Assembly (NCBI RefSeq): GCF_964204865.1
Contig: NC_135262.1
Span: 7,316,001-7,380,000 of the forward strand
Direction of reading: 5' to 3'
Source: Styela clava
Lineage: Eukaryota > Chordata > Ascidiacea > Stolidobranchia > Styelidae
DNA: 64,000 nt
The notes under the pieces are model-generated. The model ran no database searches. It was not told where the DNA came from and saw only the letters and a program-made list of their open reading frames with translations. The position numbers and the translations under genes are program-made. Below are positions 60,616 through 64,000 of the stretch, piece by piece (position 1 is the first letter of the stretch; each line of letters opens with the position of its first letter).

Positions 60616-61292
60616 ATATCGTCACGCTAATACCCGAATTGCGTAAGTCATTTTTTGGCGGTTTTGAGTTTTTCATAAAATAGGTATTTATGTAATGCTG
60701 CGCACCTGTCTGTTAAGTCAGATTTTGTTTTAAGAATTCCGAAACCCATAAAAATAGAGATTTTGTATGATATGCAAATTTGTTCAATTGTTTCGTCATA
60801 ATGAATTATCATTGATAACGCAGGACTATGACGTCACAGAGGCAAAATAACCTCGGCAAATGATTTTCGAGTTTTTGCATCTCAGATTCTAGCTTAGCGC
60901 TTATAAATTTCAATTTATACTACAGTATAGGAAGGCGTGCACTTGTGATATTCACTGTCTGAGTCCAATTCACCTTGGTTGGCTTTTATATAAGGGTACA
61001 TTGCTGTTTTATTCTATATAGTTTGGTTTTCAGTACTGGTACATATAGTCAAGTTGCAAAATTGCGTGTGTCTCCAAGTCATTGACACATTTCTGCCTAA
61101 GTCACAGTGCACCATTATGACGTCACATGACTGCGTCATACAAATTAACTTAAATCCGACTACGATCAAAAAATTGAACTTTGGCAAATTATTGACTCTC
61201 AATGGCATGACAATATCATTAGGAAGTTTTTCACGTTTTTCTCAAAACTGCTAAAAATGACTTACGCGATTCGGTTATTAGCGTGACGATAT
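60616..61292. mobile_element. 677-bp TIR element, unit 6
   Basis: Array copy; matches the unit 3 version at the diagnostic site near 61160. Confidence 0.73.
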
Positions 61293-61451
61293 ACTTGTGT
61301 AATTAGCTAGACAAATTTGAAAATTTAGCTATTTTTGGTATTTTTGATAGCTCAGGAAATGCTTTATAAATACCTGCTATCGGGGGACCTATAACATGCC
61401 TAACTCGCGATCCACTGAACTTAAATAATGCGGTTTATTATTAAAAAATGT

Positions 61452-61672
61452 GGTGCTCCCGAAGTATGCGAACCAAGATGGCGGACATCGAAACGTAACA
61501 CGGGTAACAGGTTAGGGTTAGGCGATAATTTTTTTCCAATTTTCCTTATTTTAGTCCTATTATCAGAGAGCCTCCCGTAGTATTTATACCTAAAATTATG
61601 GCCTAACCTTAACCTAGTACACATATTACATTCCGATGTCCGCCATCTTGGTTCGCATACTTCGGGAGCCCC
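61452..61672. mobile_element. 221-bp MITE in unit 6
   Basis: Copy at the same site; termini and target duplications intact. Confidence 0.92.
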
Positions 61673-61951
61673 AAAAATGTATTGGGCAAATCCATACTTG
61701 AATAAATCCTTCAATGTAAAATCAAATTGTGTTTTGAGGATTTGTAATTTTACGGAAACGCCGTGAGTCTAATGCATAGAAACCCTTTTCTCATTTCATT
61801 AGGTTAAAAGTAAAGAGAAGAAAACATAGTATACATGCAATATACAATTATCAGTCATTCCCGAGACCATGGTAAAGAGGAGCAAGCATGAAGCACATGA
61901 TTATTTATCATTATCATTGGTTACAAAATATTGTCTGAATACATATTAATA

Positions 61952-62057
61952 GGTGCTCCAGAAGTAAGCGCACCAAGATGTCGCACTACCTGAATCCCAA
62001 CAGGTACACACACATACTATTTTCAGGTTGTGCGCCATCTTGGTACGCATACTTCGA
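61952..62057. mobile_element. 106-bp MITE remnant, unit 6
   Basis: Same position and structure as the unit 1 copy. Confidence 0.68.
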
Positions 62058-62747
62058 CATAATATCTGCTAATAACAAAATGAAACTCTAAATGAACACT
62101 TCTTCAATTCATGTTTAGTTTTAATAAATGCCTACAGTAAGCTAATTTATACAAAATGGTAACTTTCTGTGGAAATCAAGGCAACTTATCAACCTGCGTC
62201 CCTGATGGTATTCGTGGCTGTGTTCCCGTTATCATATTAAATACATAAAATGAGGAGGTGGGTGCATTACCAATATAATGATAAAGGTTAGGAATTCAAA
62301 TTGGAAAATAAGCACTAAAAATCGTTTTATGTTATTGCTTTCATATCTTAGAATTTATAATGAATGGCGGAACTTAAATTATTTATGATATTTTAATTTT
62401 CGAATTGCGGAAAAATAAATTATTCTAATAGTTTTCAATGTATCGATGAGCTGTGGGTAACAAGTTGGTGGCGATTTGAATTGTTTATTCGAGTCGAAAT
62501 ACCCAACCCTAATGACTAGCCACCATATTCAAAAAATGAGAGGACACATCGCCACAAGGACAGTGCGGGATTGCGTTCAAATTCACTCCAACAGGATTTA
62601 ATCGGCACACGGTAATCGAGATAAAGTTTCAATATTATGTTATCCACATTATCTAAAGGGGGAGGGAGGGGCGAGCCGCGGCCGTTAAGTCGAAGGCAAT
62701 AGTTAACCCGTCATTCGGGTGCATGTAAAAGCTGCCAAATTTAGAAT
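62058..62747. other. Spacer between MITE remnant and hAT, unit 6
   Basis: Has the same 47-bp deletion as unit 1 (junction 62193/62194); no gene seen. Confidence 0.6.
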
Positions 62748-62755
62748 ACTTTTCG

Positions 62756-64000
62756 CAGTGGCGGCGCGTCAATAGGGCCAACCGGGGCAATGCCCCGGTT
62801 GTTTTTTCGGTATAATAAAAAATATTCGAAAAATACCTCAATATCGGTTGCACAGACTGTCTACACTAACCATATTCTCCCGACATGGTTCATTTTTCGC
62901 TCGCAAAGCCTTCGCCGAACGTCGACGGGGCGACGCCGATTTTGCCCCGGTTGCTCATTGTATATCGTATTCTCTCTTTTATCTTCCACTCGCCGCGTTT
63001 GTCTCGTTTGTTTTCTGTTTCTTTTACCAAATCATCGGGGCTAGCCCCGAAATTATGACGACACAATGCCGACGTTTCTTACAACAACGTGTTGACATAT
63101 TCACGCATTCCTTCTCGTTCGTTGGTTGCTTGAAGAGTTGATAGTTTCCTCGCCTTCGTTTGTGTCGCTTGTTTCGCTATTTGAATCAGTTAGAGACCTT
63201 TAGTCCATTTGCTTTCGATTTTCCACATTCCTTTTGAGCTCCTCACTTCTTTCCGGCTTCGCATTTCTTAGCCTTAGACCTCATAATGAATAAGGTTGAT
63301 GCACTACTTCGCACTCCGTTTTCGCAGCTGCCGCTGGAACAAAAATTAGAGGTACAACGTCTTGGGCCTTATTAACCAAAAAATTGTTCACTGGAACAAT
63401 CCCATGACGGAGGAAAGCGTCGGCGTACATTCTGCGCAGAAACTTGGTATAAAAAACACGAATGGTTGTGTTACAGCGAGGACAAAAATGAACTTTTTTG
63501 TTTTTATTGCCTACTTTTTGCTACCGCTAAATTGATAGCTCAAACTTATGACGGCGCGGCAGTCATGAGTGGGTCGAAACATGGTGTTCAAGTTTATATA
63601 AAAGAAGATTTTCCTCATGCGCATTTTTTACATTGTTATGCACACCAATTTAACCTCGTTATTAAAAATATGTGTCTTGATACCCCTCTCGTCCGTATAT
63701 TTTTTGCAAATGTTTCGGGGTTTTCTTCATTTTTTTCCGTTTCGCCGAAGCGCTCTGACCTCCTTCGCCAGATATGTAGCCGCCGTCTCCCAGCTTGTGC
63801 ACCAACACGTTGGAACTTGCGATCACGCGTGGTGCAGGGCGTGTCCGAAATTAGGTCTGAGCTCATTGAGTGTTTCAATGGCATTCAGAGCTCTCCGGTT
63901 TGGGACGAACGCTCTGTGAGGTAGGCGGTAGGTCTAAAGCGTCTGCTAGAAGATGGTGAGTTTTCATTTTTTTTCACTTTTTTCTCCACAATATTCTATC
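62756..64000 (+). mobile_element. hAT transposon copy in unit 6, cut by window end
   Basis: Left 1,245 bp of the element, with the left target duplication at 62748-62755. It shares the nonsense change with unit 5 (near 63922). Confidence 0.93.
63286..64000 (+). pseudogene. hAT transposase relic, unit 6 (truncated by window)
   Basis: N-terminal and core part only, with the same GAG-to-TAG change as unit 5 (stop at 63922-63924). Unit 6 otherwise resembles unit 3 on its promoter side, so this marks an exchange point between. Confidence 0.86.

Larger units (their letters stand above)
57458..64000. repeat. Tandem array unit 6, truncated by window end
   Basis: Sixth period, cut inside its hAT copy. 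It matches unit 3 in the promoter-side half, unit 1 for the 47-bp deletion (junction at 62193/62194) and unit 5 for the hAT nonsense codon. The gene that would follow it lies outside the window. Confidence 0.96.

Noticed and set aside
1..64000. CRISPR array, prokaryotic operon or phage
   Set aside because: Spliced introns, TATA/AATAAA signals and hAT elements show animal nuclear DNA; the repeat period is 12 kb, not a spacer array.

Overview
The window is AT-rich metazoan nuclear DNA: spliced genes with GT-AG introns, TATA promoters, AATAAA signals and nested DNA transposons. No bacterial, organellar, rRNA or tRNA content was seen. The host is probably an invertebrate; nothing fixes the phylum.

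The whole window is one head-to-tail tandem array with a period of about 12.1 kb. Units start at 1, 12101, 24245, 36399, 45307 and 57458 (last one cut by the window end). Unit 4 is shorter (8.9 kb) because it lacks several transposon insertions. Each period carries one minus-strand gene, so there are five complete genes (12388-8061, 24532-20198, 36686-32352, 45594-41319, 57745-53414) and the 5' end of a sixth (288-1).

I reconstructed the gene by hand as 11 exons with matching splice phases. It encodes a secreted protein of 654 residues: a signal peptide, a first Cys module, then two copies of a [Lys/Glu-rich helical segment + Cys module] block. I do not recognise the family. A secreted Lys/Tyr/Cys-rich helical protein in a tandem array suggests a structural, adhesive or capsule-like product made in quantity, but that is inference.

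Each roughly 7.6 kb spacer holds, from the promoter outwards: about 2.2 kb with no recognisable feature; a decayed coding-like remnant on the plus strand; a 677-bp terminal-inverted-repeat element; a 221-bp MITE with an 8-bp target duplication; a 106-bp related MITE remnant; and a 2.4-kb internally deleted hAT transposon with a dead transposase. Unit 4 has the empty sites for the 221-bp MITE and the hAT, which fixes their ends and target duplications exactly. The transposons therefore entered one ancestral unit and were multiplied with the array. Variants shared in conflicting patterns among units point to unequal exchange or gene conversion.
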